This document shows positions 1 through 9,900 of a stretch of 64,000 bases of DNA, one piece after another (the stretch's first letter is position 1; each line of letters starts with the position of its first letter). The position numbers and the translations under genes were made by a program. The stretch covers positions 186,001-250,000 of the forward strand of contig NZ_PEND01000003.1 of the NCBI RefSeq assembly GCF_002844195.1, in the 5' to 3' direction. The stretch comes from Halegenticoccus soli. Lineage in GTDB: Archaea > Halobacteriota > Halobacteria > Halobacteriales > Haloferacaceae. The notes beneath the pieces are model-generated. The model did no database searches and was not told the origin of the DNA. It saw only the letters and a list, made by a program, of their open reading frames with translations.

Positions 1-812
1 TCGCTCGGCTCCCCCGGAAGACCGACGATGACGATGTGGCCCCCTTTTCGGACGTGGTTAACCGCCATCTCGACGCCGCTTCGGTGCCCGGTCGTGTCGA
101 AAACGGCGTCGAAACCGATACCGCCAGTCCGATCGTCGACGACCGCCTCGAGATCGGCATCCTCGATATCGACCGTTTCAACACCGAGTGTTTCGACGAG
201 CGGAAGGCGATACTCACTGTCCTTGCCGAGACCCGAAACAACGACGTCGGCACCCATCGAATCGGCGACCGCGGCGACCAGCACGCCGATCGGTCCTGGC
301 CCCTCGACGAGGACGGTATCACCCGGCGTTACAGAGGACTGGGTGAACACCGCTCGGGTTGCGATGCTGAGCGGCTCGGTGATCGCCGCCTGGTTGAGCG
401 GAACCTCTTCGGGAATGTGGTGGAGATCACGAGGATGTACGGTCGTGTACTCAGTGTAAGCGCCGTCGGTGTGCATGCCAGTAATTTCGAAGTTCTGGCA
501 GACGTTGGGCTGGCCGTTCTTACACTGAAAGCAGAACCCGCAGTCGTGGATCGGTTCCTCCACGACGTGGTCGCCGACCGAGAAGTCGGTGACGGCGTCG
601 CCAATCTCGACGATCTCACCGGAATACTCGTGTCCCATGATCCGCGGAACTGGAATCCACTCGTAGCCTCCTTCGTACTTGTACGCGTGGGCGTCGCTCC
701 CACAGAGGCCGGCGGAGTGGACTTTGACGAGGCACTCGTCGTCCTCGGGCTGCGGTTTCTCGCACTCACGAATCTCGACGGACCGTGGACCGGTCTGAAC
801 TATCGCTTTCAT
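1..812 (-). CDS. Zn-dependent medium-chain alcohol/sugar dehydrogenase (partial)
   Basis: A zinc-containing medium-chain dehydrogenase whose C-terminal part lies outside the window. Read on the minus strand from the ATG at 810-812, it shows the catalytic-zinc motif GLCGSD, the GHE motif near residue 67, the four-cysteine structural zinc lobe (CGFCFQC...C, about residues 92-107) and a GPGPIGV dinucleotide-binding loop. The family oxidises secondary alcohols or polyols with NAD(P), for example threonine, sorbitol or sugar-acid dehydrogenases. It is divergently transcribed from a rhamnonate dehydratase-like gene, so I infer a sugar-acid substrate; oxidation of 2-keto-3-deoxyrhamnonate is possible but not shown. 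Family assignment is firm, substrate is not. Confidence 0.88.
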   Translation of the reverse strand, partial: MKAIVQTGPRSVEIRECEKPQPEDDECLVKVHSAGLCGSDAHAYKYEGGYEWIPVPRIMGHEYSGEIVEIGDAVTDFSVGDHVVEEPIHDCGFCFQCKNGQPNVCQNFEITGMHTDGAYTEYTTVHPRDLHHIPEEVPLNQAAITEPLSIATRAVFTQSSVTPGDTVLVEGPGPIGVLVAAVADSMGADVVVSGLGKDSEYRLPLVETLGVETVDIEDADLEAVVDDRTGGIGFDAVFDTTGHRSGVEMAVNHVRKGGHIVIVGLPGEPS

Positions 813-1060
813 GGTGGTATGCCGTTGTGCTCTGGCCGAGCTGCCAGTAAATCAGAGACTCTCGTAGAAATATCTTTAGGTGCGCTAGCGCCGCCAGCGG
901 TGTGGGGGGCCACTTCCCGTTAAGACGTGATGAAAGGCGACGGTGAGAACGTAACAAAGGGGTGATCCGCTCACACGCCCTTCGTTTCGTGGAATCCAAC
1001 GACGCGACTCCGTTTGCCCCCTCTCGATCCCCCTTCCAGCGGTTCGTCAATTCTCCGGGT

Positions 1061-1102
1061 CATAAACGCTTATGTGAGCAGTGAACACACTCGGTACCGA
1101 GT
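1061..1102. promoter_or_regulatory. Palindromes upstream of the rhamnonate dehydratase-like gene
   Basis: Two inverted repeats precede the ATG at 1125. CATAA-N4-TTATG lies at 1061-1074, and a perfect 14-bp palindrome, ACTCGGTACCGAGT, at 1089-1102. A third, GCGCTAGCGC, is at 882-891 nearer the divergent dehydrogenase. The CGGTACCG core recurs at 6761-6768 between the symporter and the rhamnosidase. Their position suggests operator sites, which is inference. Confidence 0.4.
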
Positions 1103-1124
1103 TGATGGGAGTGACCATTCAGTC

Positions 1125-2330
1125 ATGGAGATAACGAACGTAGACGTCACGAAGGTCAGTACCGAGTCCTGGGGCGAATTCGTCGAATTTCCGCTCGTCA
1201 CGGTCATGAGTAAGTTCGACGAGTACAACAACGCCGACGGCGACAACCCACAAGCACGCCGGAAGTGGATGGGGCCGGTCGGCGACGTCGTTGTCGAAGT
1301 CAAAACGGACGCTGGCATCACCGGTATCGGCGTCGGTAACTGGGCAACAGGTTCGATCGAAACCATCGTCGAAGAGACGCTCTCGAAGCTGATCGTCAGA
1401 GAGGATCCCCGCGAGCGTGAACGCCTGTGGGATACGATGTACCGTGCGACGATCCCCTTCGGCCGAAAGGGTGCCGCCGTTGAGGCTATCAGTGCCGTCG
1501 ACCTCGCGCTTTGGGACATCGCCGGCAAGGAAGTCGGCAAGCCCGTGTACGAACTTCTCGGCGGTCCCGTCAAGGAGGAGATCGCCTGTTATGCGAGCAA
1601 CCTTCACCCGGTCGATCACGAGAAACTTGAGCGAGAGGCACTCGACTACGCGGAGAAGGGCTTCGACGCGATGAAACTGCGCTTTCGATACGGGCCCGAG
1701 GCTGGTCGCGTGGGAATGAAAGAGAACGAGAAGATTGTGAGGACTGTCCGCAATGCCGTCGGCGACGACATCGCGGTCGCCGGCGACGCCTACATGGGTT
1801 GGAACGTCCGGTACGCCAAGAAGATGGTAAAACGCCTGGAACGCTATGACATGGAGTGGATCGAAGAGCCGGTCATCCCGGACGACATCGACGGCTACGC
1901 CGAGGTCCGCGAGGCTTCGAACGTGCCCATCTCCGGCGGTGAACACGAGTTTACCCGATGGGGACATAAGGAACTTATCGAGCGCGGGGCCGTGGACATC
2001 CTCCAACCCGACGTCCACCGTTGTGGCGGGCTGACCGAATTACTGCGGATTGACGCCATGGCGAGCGCTCACGACGTGCCGGTGGTCCCCCACTCCGGGA
2101 CGAACCCTCATCTCCACTTCATCGCCGCGTCGACCAACTCACCGATGGCCGAGTATTTCCCCATTCCCGAATGGTACGCCGAACGCGAGAGCGAGAAGAA
2201 ATCGACCTACGCTGACGCCATCTACGCCAATCCGCCGCAGGCCGAAGACGGCGTCATCCCGCTACCCGACGGGGTTGGTCTCAGTTCGGAGGTCAACCGT
2301 GAAGCGTTAGAACACCACGAGGTCGAGTGA
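1125..2330 (+). CDS. L-rhamnonate dehydratase-like enolase-superfamily enzyme
   Basis: A mandelate racemase/muconate lactonizing enzyme-type acid-sugar dehydratase of 401 residues from the ATG at 1125; the frame is open further upstream, but this ATG follows the promoter palindromes and fits the family N-terminus. Visible active-site elements are K184 and R186 (KLR), metal ligands D221, E247 (IEEP) and E273 (GGEH), and the D296 (QPDV) / H323 (VPHS) dyad. The early MSKF segment, the QPDVxxCGGLT motif and the late PMAEYF segment resemble bacterial L-rhamnonate dehydratase. It would convert L-rhamnonate to 2-keto-3-deoxy-L-rhamnonate in the cytoplasm. The rhamnosidase downstream supports that substrate; another 6-deoxy or pentonic acid remains possible. 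The gene starts a unit with the LLM oxidoreductase (13-bp gap). Confidence 0.82.
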   Translation: MEITNVDVTKVSTESWGEFVEFPLVTVMSKFDEYNNADGDNPQARRKWMGPVGDVVVEVKTDAGITGIGVGNWATGSIETIVEETLSKLIVREDPRERERLWDTMYRATIPFGRKGAAVEAISAVDLALWDIAGKEVGKPVYELLGGPVKEEIACYASNLHPVDHEKLEREALDYAEKGFDAMKLRFRYGPEAGRVGMKENEKIVRTVRNAVGDDIAVAGDAYMGWNVRYAKKMVKRLERYDMEWIEEPVIPDDIDGYAEVREASNVPISGGEHEFTRWGHKELIERGAVDILQPDVHRCGGLTELLRIDAMASAHDVPVVPHSGTNPHLHFIAASTNSPMAEYFPIPEWYAERESEKKSTYADAIYANPPQAEDGVIPLPDGVGLSSEVNREALEHHEVE

Positions 2331-2343
2331 TCCTGCCACACAG

Positions 2344-3375
2344 ATGACCGACATTACGTTCGAATACAACGTGCCGGTGTTCGCCGGAGCGCCCGACGAG
2401 GGGTCCGAACCGGTCCACCGGGACACGCCCTGCTACGAGGCACTCGACTGGGAGACGACGAAGAAGGGCATCCTGAAGGCTGAGGACCTCGGCTTCGATG
2501 CCGCGTGGGCGCCGGATCACCTGCTGCTCGGACGTGACAGTGCCGAGTACGAGTGCTGGACGCTGCTCTCGGCGATGGCTGGCTTCACAGAGGAGATCAA
2601 CATCGGCTCGCTAGTACTGTGCAACGACTACCGCAACCCGGCACTGGTCGCCAAGATGGCTGCGACGCTCGACGTGATCTCTGAGGGCCGCCTCGAGCTC
2701 GGTCTCGGGGCCGGCTGGCACGAACCCGAGTACGACGCCTACGGCTATGAGTACCGCGATGGCTTCGAGCGATTGATGCGCCTCGACGAGGCCATCCGAC
2801 TGATGAAAGAGATGTGGGCCGCGGAGCCCGGCGAGGGAGCCTCCTTCGATGGCGACCACTACGAAATCGACGATGCCTATTGCGCCCCCGGCCCTATCCA
2901 AGAGCCCCATCCGCCGATTCTCGTTGGCGGACAGGGCGAACAGGTGACGCTGAAGCTTGTCGCCAATCACGCGGACATCTGGAACACTGACGTCTTCAAT
3001 GGTAGACCGAAAACGCTTGAACACAAAATAGACGTCATTGAGCGCCATTGCGACACCGTTGGCCGAGATCCCGATGAGATCGAGTACTCGTGGGACGGCC
3101 ACGTCATCTGTACCCGCGAGTCCGAGAAACTCAAACGGGTGCTCGATCTCATGATTCCCATCCAGTTCGAAGAGGAGTACGTCGACCAGGCCGATATCGA
3201 AACCGAGGCGGATGCCAAGGAGTACTTCGTCGCAGGAACGCCCGAGGAGTGCGCAGAGGCGATTGAACGACGAATAGAGCGCGGTATCACGAAATTTCAA
3301 TGCTGGTTTGTCGACTTCCCAGACATTGGCGGCATGGAACTGTTCGCAGACGAAGTAATCTCACAGTTTGACTAA
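2344..3375 (+). CDS. LLM-class (luciferase-like) flavin/F420-dependent oxidoreductase
   Basis: A 343-residue luciferase-like TIM-barrel oxidoreductase. Family features are the early GFDAAWAPDH segment, the GSLVLCN strand, a RLELGLGAGWHEPEY motif (around residue 116) and a PPILVGGQG strand near residue 194. In haloarchaea such proteins usually depend on F420 or FMN. It lies 13 bp after the rhamnonate dehydratase-like gene and is followed by a terminator-like hairpin, so both are probably on one transcript. A role in sugar-acid oxidation is suggested only by that linkage. No pathway member of this type is known to me for rhamnose. Confidence 0.85.
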   Translation: MTDITFEYNVPVFAGAPDEGSEPVHRDTPCYEALDWETTKKGILKAEDLGFDAAWAPDHLLLGRDSAEYECWTLLSAMAGFTEEINIGSLVLCNDYRNPALVAKMAATLDVISEGRLELGLGAGWHEPEYDAYGYEYRDGFERLMRLDEAIRLMKEMWAAEPGEGASFDGDHYEIDDAYCAPGPIQEPHPPILVGGQGEQVTLKLVANHADIWNTDVFNGRPKTLEHKIDVIERHCDTVGRDPDEIEYSWDGHVICTRESEKLKRVLDLMIPIQFEEEYVDQADIETEADAKEYFVAGTPEECAEAIERRIERGITKFQCWFVDFPDIGGMELFADEVISQFD

Positions 3376-3395
3376 ACTACGGAGACGCAACTCGG

Positions 3396-3421
3396 GGGAG
3401 CTTCTATCTGCGCTCCCTTTT
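3396..3421 (+). terminator. Hairpin plus T-run terminator candidate
   Basis: GGGAGC and GCTCCC (3396-3401 and 3412-3417) can pair across a 10-base loop and are followed by TTTT. This sits 20 bases after the stop of the LLM oxidoreductase gene. Confidence 0.5.
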
Positions 3422-3595
3422 GGCGCTCTGTTCGTCTCGCTCGTACTACCGTTTTTCTACACTCATTGTCGAACTATTCGATCAGCCACCTAGAATTAGC
3501 CATTATTCATCAGTGGAACCGTGTTTGTTATCGCGGAGAAAATGTCCTCAACGAACTCGGCTTCGAGGAAAGGAATAAAAGCTAGAAGACAGTTA

Positions 3596-3610
3596 TCCGG
3601 GATGACCGGA
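3596..3610. promoter_or_regulatory. Perfect inverted repeat TCCGG-N5-CCGGA upstream of the IclR gene
   Basis: TCCGG-GATGA-CCGGA lies 36 bases upstream of the IclR start codon. The same repeat with the same 5-base spacer occurs just after the gene (4417-4431), and a one-mismatch copy at 4587-4601. Autoregulatory binding by the IclR protein is inferred. Confidence 0.45.
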
Positions 3611-3646
3611 CAAGGATTAAGTGGTGGTGCCACCACTTGGTAGCAG

Positions 3647-4411
3647 ATGCCAAAACAGGCCCAATTTCCGGTGAAGGCTGCGGCGACGAGTTTCAGAATC
3701 ATCGAAACGTTGCGTGCGCTTGACGGTGCGGGCGTCGCCGAGGTTGCCGACGAGCTCGATATGCCGAAGAGCACGGTTCACGACCACCTCAAGACGCTGA
3801 CCGACATCGAATACCTCGTTAACATTGACGGGACTTACTACGTCGGTGCGCGCTTTCTGGAACTCGGGGGATATGCTCGGAGCCGGATGAAACTGTACCG
3901 CGTTGCCTCACCGGAGATCAAGAAGTTAGCCGAGAAAACGGGCGAGCACGCCAATCTGCTGATCGAAGAACACGGAATGGGCGTCTTCCTCTACAAGGTC
4001 AAGGGCGAAGAGGCTGTCCAACTCGATACCCACGTCGGCATGCGCGTGCACCTCCACACGGCGGCACTGGGGAAGGCAATCCTTGCGAAGCTCCCGGAAG
4101 AGCACGTCGACGCGATCATCGATCGACGCGGACTGCCCGGCGTAACGCAGAAGACGATCACGGACACAGACGAATTAAAAGAGCAACTCGAAACCGTCCG
4201 CGAGCGTGGATACGCGATAGACGATGAGGAGCGGGTTCGAGGAATGCGCTGTGTCGCAGCTCCGATCTGTGACCCCTCAGATACGCCTCTCGGCGCTATC
4301 AGCGTTTCCGGTCCGACAAACCGGTTCGATGGGGAGGTTTTCGAAGACCGAATCCCGAAAAGCGTTCTGAGTGCCGCAAACGTCGTCGAAGTCAACATGA
4401 CCTACTCCTGA
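3647..4411 (+). CDS. IclR-family transcriptional regulator
   Basis: A 254-residue IclR protein. An N-terminal winged helix (about residues 8-70, with GVAEVADELDMPKSTVHDHL as the recognition region) is followed by the IclR effector domain (about 80-250), including the LHTAALGKAILA segment typical of the ligand pocket. It lies between the dehydratase/LLM unit and the symporter/rhamnosidase genes, so it probably controls this sugar locus; the ligand would then be a rhamnose-derived acid. Inverted repeats TCCGG-N5-CCGGA flank the gene and are candidate binding sites. A distant paralogue of equal length is at 61307-62071. Confidence 0.93.
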   Translation: MPKQAQFPVKAAATSFRIIETLRALDGAGVAEVADELDMPKSTVHDHLKTLTDIEYLVNIDGTYYVGARFLELGGYARSRMKLYRVASPEIKKLAEKTGEHANLLIEEHGMGVFLYKVKGEEAVQLDTHVGMRVHLHTAALGKAILAKLPEEHVDAIIDRRGLPGVTQKTITDTDELKEQLETVRERGYAIDDEERVRGMRCVAAPICDPSDTPLGAISVSGPTNRFDGEVFEDRIPKSVLSAANVVEVNMTYS

Positions 4412-4416
4412 CTTCA

Positions 4417-4601
4417 TCCGGTAACACCGGACAGTGTGGAGTTACACACGTAGGGCAGTAATCCCCGTGTTGTAATTGTTAGCAACGGCCAGAACTCCCT
4501 AACTGGTGATACGGCCGCTGTCCTGTTTTGACGGGAACTGAGGGTCCGAGCGGCCGTAGCACTGACTGACTGAGGCGGCTACTTCGTCCGACAATACCGG
4601 A
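4417..4601. promoter_or_regulatory. Further TCCGG-N5-CCGGA repeats after the IclR gene
   Basis: A perfect copy (TCCGG-TAACA-CCGGA, 4417-4431) and a one-mismatch copy (TCCGA-CAATA-CCGGA, 4587-4601) lie in the 409-base interval between the IclR gene and the small membrane gene. I see no coding sequence in this interval. Both genes converge here, so the sites are not at an obvious promoter. Confidence 0.35.
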
Positions 4602-4820
4602 TAACGGCACCGCTCTCCCCATTAGAGCTTTAGAACGAAGAACGTGAACTCTTGGGCTGACCGCGTGATTTGATGGAAGCCGTAGACGTTATGAAGGCGG
4701 GGCCATCGCTCCACGCCTCTACGAGCCGGCCAAAGCGCTCGTAGGCTTTGGCCGACTTGGGACAGGAAATATGCTCGAAAAAGCCGGTATCGGTCGCTAT
4801 TCGTTCAGAGTCGACTGAGC

Positions 4821-5087
4821 TTACGGGAATCCGGCACGGCGGAGGAAACCTGCTCCGATGAGCAAGTAAATACCGCCGGTGATGACGTTCATCGCGGTGG
4901 GGTTCCACGGCGAGTCCGTGGGCATCTCGGTGACGATCGGAGTTACGAGGACGAGAATTCCCATGGTGAGAATGATCGTACCGGCGAACAGTTCGATCGG
5001 GAGATCGTACTCGTCGTCGGTCTTTTGAATCGTCGATAGGTCGCTTGCCTGTCCGTCCTTCGTTGAGGTACCGTGTTGGTCCTGCAT
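4821..5087 (-). CDS. Small two-helix membrane protein next to the symporter
   Basis: 88 residues: a charged N-terminus (about residues 1-32) followed by two hydrophobic segments (about 33-52 and 66-84). It starts 4 bases after the stop of the symporter gene, so the two are almost certainly co-transcribed. Small membrane partners next to SSS symporters are common in prokaryotes, and I infer an accessory role in transport. I do not recognise a named family. Confidence 0.7.
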   Translation of the reverse strand: MQDQHGTSTKDGQASDLSTIQKTDDEYDLPIELFAGTIILTMGILVLVTPIVTEMPTDSPWNPTAMNVITGGIYLLIGAGFLRRAGFP

Positions 5088-5091
5088 GGTT

Positions 5092-6720
5092 TCACACCTG
5101 GAAGATGACTATCGCCGCAACGAGCGTCAGTAGCCCGACGGCTATGGTTGTGAGTGCGGTTCGCTTGACGCGGGAGGAGACCATCGTCTCCGTAGTCGAG
5201 GACGAATCCGAGAAGTTAGTCGGTGTTTCTTCGTCTTTCCGGGTCGTGAACGCGCTCACGATGCCTACGATGACCACCACCAAGATGAGGGAGTAGAGCG
5301 ACCGGGAGTACACCGCCTCATGGCCGAGTTCGAACCCCATGAAGACGCTGGTGGCGAGGCCCACTCCGACGCCGGTGAGTGCACCCGTCGTCGTCGCCCC
5401 GTCCCACAGTCCGCCGACGATTGCGACGGCGGCGAACGTGGGCATGATCGTTGCGAGTATCGACACTGCGACCAAGTACATGGAGTCTTGCTGGGAAAAA
5501 ACGTACGCCATCGCGATACAGGCGATCATGAATACGATACCCGCCATTCGACTTACCCTCACGTAGTGATCGGGCGAGCGATCCGAGGCAACGTACCGCC
5601 GATAAATACGCTCAGTCAGTAACGTCTGGAAATTGTTGAGCTGTGAATCGACGCTAGAAAGAACGCCGGCGAGCAATCCAACGATCACAACGCCGTAGAG
5701 GCCGGGCGGCATGACATCCTGAATGAGCATCGGCATCGCGTGATCAGCAACCTCGAGGTTTGGGTACAACACGGCCGCTGTCAAACCGGGAATGAGGATG
5801 AACAGCGGAACGAGAACCGCGTACCAGATGCCCGTATACAGATACCCGATCTGAGCGGATTCGGCGCTCTCGGCCGCGAGCGGGCGCTGGAGAATCTGGG
5901 ACTCCGCGCTCCAGTAAGAAATTGAGGACGCGAGAAAGCCGAAGTACAGGAGAAACATGGCGACTGGACCGCCGAACGGAAACTCGGCCGCGAGAGGGTG
6001 CTCCGTGGGCGTCATGGACGCTTGATACGGTTCGAGCCCCTGGAGGAGTCCCGGTATTCCGCCGACCATTTTCAACGAGATCGGGAGGAGTAACGCCAGC
6101 GGGACGAACATGAGGACGAACTGGATGGTATCAGAACCGGCAACGGCGCCGAACCCGCCGAGAATCGTGTATGCGGTCCCGATGAAAACTACAACGCCGA
6201 TCGAGAACCAGAGATCCCATCCGAGCAGCGTGTTCAGGACGAGCGATCCAGCGTAGATGTACAGTCCCATGTTGACGAACATCCAAACGAACGTCCAGAT
6301 GAAGTCGTACGTGTCCCCCACCGGGCTCGCGAACCGTTCGTTGAGCCATTCGCCCAGTGAAAAGGCCTGTATCTGCCTGATGAAGGGAATGATTGCGATC
6401 GTCGCGAACACGATCGCGATCGCGTTGGTAATCGGGCCTAACAGGACGATAATACCGAACGCGTACGCGAATCCAGCGAGGCCGAGGAAATCGTTTGCGT
6501 TTAGATTCGTCGCCACCGTGGAGAAAGCCTGGACCAGCGGTGGGAGGGATCGATCTGCGAGGAACGTGCTCGCCGAGTTGACGGTGTTTTGGCGCATATA
6601 CGCCCCGAAAACGATCAACCCCAGGAGGAACACGCTAATCGCGGTCCACTCCGTCACAACGAGCGTTTGGCTTCCTAAAGTCTGTACTACGGCCGCGCCT
6701 AGTATGCCAGGTGCTGTCAT
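5092..6720 (-). CDS. Sodium:solute symporter (SSS family)
   Basis: An SSS-family Na+-coupled transporter of 542 residues with about 13 hydrophobic segments. Recognisable features are the N-terminal TEW segment and helix 1, the ASTFLADRSLPP linker, NANDFLGLAGFAYAFG in helix 2 and SWSAESQIL-like residues around helix 8. I chose the ATG at 6720; an upstream GTG at 6747 would add nine residues. It is divergent from the alpha-L-rhamnosidase across a 195-bp region with a CGGTACCG palindrome. By context it probably imports rhamnose or a rhamnoside, but the family also carries other sugars, acids and amino acids. Confidence 0.85.
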   Translation of the reverse strand: MTAPGILGAAVVQTLGSQTLVVTEWTAISVFLLGLIVFGAYMRQNTVNSASTFLADRSLPPLVQAFSTVATNLNANDFLGLAGFAYAFGIIVLLGPITNAIAIVFATIAIIPFIRQIQAFSLGEWLNERFASPVGDTYDFIWTFVWMFVNMGLYIYAGSLVLNTLLGWDLWFSIGVVVFIGTAYTILGGFGAVAGSDTIQFVLMFVPLALLLPISLKMVGGIPGLLQGLEPYQASMTPTEHPLAAEFPFGGPVAMFLLYFGFLASSISYWSAESQILQRPLAAESAESAQIGYLYTGIWYAVLVPLFILIPGLTAAVLYPNLEVADHAMPMLIQDVMPPGLYGVVIVGLLAGVLSSVDSQLNNFQTLLTERIYRRYVASDRSPDHYVRVSRMAGIVFMIACIAMAYVFSQQDSMYLVAVSILATIMPTFAAVAIVGGLWDGATTTGALTGVGVGLATSVFMGFELGHEAVYSRSLYSLILVVVIVGIVSAFTTRKDEETPTNFSDSSSTTETMVSSRVKRTALTTIAVGLLTLVAAIVIFQV

Positions 6721-6759
6721 TGACCATCGGATAAAGTAGATTCCCACATATTATAATTT

Positions 6760-6769
6760 ACGGTACCGT
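6760..6769. promoter_or_regulatory. ACGGTACCGT palindrome between symporter and rhamnosidase
   Basis: A perfect 10-bp palindrome in the divergent promoter region, next to an AT-rich TTATAATTTA stretch (6751-6760) that could be a TATA element. Its CGGTACCG core matches the palindrome upstream of the dehydratase gene (1089-1102). Confidence 0.4.
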
Positions 6770-6915
6770 GTACGCCGAACGTACATACCGGGACGCTCCG
6801 CCAGTTCACATGAACGCCGCTTCGCAGTCCTCACTGAATGATCCGATCGATTGGTTCTCGCCGAATGAACCGTCAACCCAACATCTAAGTCACGCTACTA
6901 CGAACCACGCACCCT

Positions 6916-9900
6916 ATGCCGCCAATGTCCAGGAGGGAGCGCTCCGTAGACGTGGACGACCTTCGAGTCGAATACGAGACCAACCCGATCAATGTCGAGC
7001 CGACCGAACCTCGGTTTTCGTGGCGTGCGAACTCATCCGATCGAGGGGCGAAACAAACCGCCTATCGAATCCTCGTCGCCCGGAGCCCGGATGCTGCAGC
7101 CGAAGAACGCGGCGAGCTATGGGACACCGGTAAGGTGTACAGTTCTAAGACGACGAACGTCACCTACGATGGAACGAAGCTAGACTCGAATGCGGATTAT
7201 TACTGGACGGTTCGCGTCTGGGACGAGAACGATCGGCCGTCGGAATGGGCCGACGTCGCAACGTTTTCAACGGCGTTAGCAGGTGACCGGGCGTGGGAGG
7301 GAGGATGGATCGGATACCGCCCTGACGGCGGAGATTCAAACGGATACGTGAGCCGATGGCATCCCGCCGACACTGACGCTGAGGAGTGGATTCAAGTCGA
7401 CCTCGGCGGTTCACAGCCGATCGACCGAGTCGAACTTTACCCGGCGAACCCGTTCAACGGCCCCGAAACCCCAGACGGAATGGAAGTCTCGGCGGTGTAC
7501 GCTGCGGGCGATCCGCCCGGAGAATTCGCCGATGCGGGCGGTCCGAGTGGGTTCGGATTCCCCGTCCGCTATCGTATCGATGTTTCCGACGATCCAACTT
7601 TCGAAGACTCGCGGACGGTGGTCGACCGAACGGACACGGCACAGGAAAACCCCGGAACGGACACCGTCGCTATCGATACCGACGTCTCGGCGCGCTACGT
7701 TCGGATTACGGCGACCGAGCTCTACGAGTTTGACCCGTCTGACCCTCCAAGCGATCCGTTTCACCAGCTGAAGACTGAGTACGTAGGTGAGGAGCGTCGG
7801 GCCTGGCGGACGTTTTCGCTCGCAGCACTAGCAGTTCGCGACGCGAACGGCGACGACCTCGCGCTGGGCCGACCGGTCGAAGCCTCGTCAAGCACTGAGG
7901 AGGACGGCTGGGGCGGCCAGCGTCTCGTCAACGGGTACTACGAGTCACGAACCGCTCCCGGCTCGCCGCTCTTGCGATCCGAGGTCACTCTCGGCGGCGA
8001 GGTCAAGCGTGCGATGGCCCACGTGTGCACGCTAGGGTACGGGGAGTTGTACGTCAACGGCAAGAAGATCAGTGACGACGTACTCAATCCCGGCTGGACG
8101 AAGTACGATGAACGGGCCTTATATAGCACGTATGACGTCGCGGACGCACTCGAAGAAGGCGAAAACGCCCTCGGTATCTGGTTGGGCAGGGGATGGTTCT
8201 CCAGGAATGCCCGTGACTGGACCGGATTCGGCGCTCCGCGGGCGATACTCCAACTCGAGATCGAATACGAGGACGGGACGACGCGATCCGTCTCGACCGA
8301 CAGCTCTTGGCGGGCATCACAAAGTCCTATCGTGATGAACGACATCTACGACGGGGAGACGTACGACGCACGACTTGAGCAGCCAGGCTGGGCAGAGCCA
8401 GGGTTCGACGACGCCGAGTGGGACGGGGCGACGGTAGTCGACTCTCCCGGCGGGGACCTCGTTCCGCAACGGACGCCACCGATTCGGGTGACCGAGACGC
8501 TCAACCCCGTCGAAGTACACGATCACAACGACGGTCCGATTATCGATTTCGGTCAGAATCTCGTTGGGTGGGTCGAACTGACAATCGACGGTGCGAGCGA
8601 AGGCGACGAGATACGGATCCGACACGCCGAGACCTTACTCGAAGACGGAAGCCTCTCGTTAGTGGATCTTCGAACAGCTGATGCGACTGATACGTACATC
8701 GCTGCCGGATCGGAGTGCGAGACGTACCACCCTCGATTTACTTACCACGGATTCCGCTACGCTCAAGTGGAGAACTATCCCGGTGAGTTAGCTCCGGAAG
8801 ACGTGCGCGCTCGCGTCGTCCACACCGACGTGAGATCGATCGGATCGTTCGATTGTTCGAACGAAGACTTGAGTCAGGTCCAGCGAAACGCTCGGTGGGG
8901 GCTGCGAGGAAATATACACAGTGTGCTGACAGACTGTCCCCAGCGGGACGAACGATTCGGCTGGACAGGGGACAATCACATCGCGGCGCGCGCACTGATG
9001 TACAACTTCGATGCACTGCTCTTCTACGAGAAGTGGCTTGACGACCATGCCGACGCACAGTCCGAACACGGATACATCGCTGATACGATTCCGTACGGGT
9101 ACGGAACAGTGCCAGAGGATCCGACGTGGGGAATCACCCAAGTTACGATTCCTTGGCACCTGTACCGACACTACGGGGATGTGGGCGTCCTGGAATGCCA
9201 TTACGAGGGAATGCGACGGTACGTCGACTACTGGCACGACCAGTCAGATGACGGCATCGTTCCGGACGAGTACGGCAATTACGGCGACTGGCTCGCATTC
9301 GAGAACAACGACGGACGACGCGGACTACCGTTCGATCTGTTCAATACGGCGTTCCACTACCACACGACGCACTTGTTCGCGAAGATCGCAACTGTCTTGG
9401 GCAACAATGCGGATGCCGAGCTGTACGCTACTCGCGCCGGACAGATTGCGGAAGCGTTCAACGAGGCGTTTTTCGACGCTGACGGGGGACAGTACGGGCC
9501 GGGAACGCAGGCGTCATACGCTGTCCCCCTCTTCGTGGGATTGGTACCGGACGAACGCGAAGAGGCTGTCGCGGCAGGTCTGGCGGAGAAAGTTCATTCC
9601 GACGGGAACAAGCTTCAGACTGGCTTCCTCGGGACGCGACCGCTGATCCACACGCTCGTCAATTACGGATACGAGGAAATCGCTTACCAAGTCGTGAGTC
9701 AGCCCGAACGGCCCGGCTGGGTGTACATGGTTCGACAAGGGGCGACGACGATGTGGGAACGGTGGGACAGCGATTCCCGGATCGGTGACGGAATGAACTC
9801 GTTCAATCACTCTCCGTTCAACTTCGTCTCGGAGTGGCTCTTCGAAGCGATTGCAGGGCTCCGATTCGACGAATCTGCCGATGACACGAGTGGACTACGG

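Noticed and set aside
36-923. A 295-codon plus-strand frame
   Set aside because: It is antisense to the zinc dehydrogenase, which has clear catalytic motifs.
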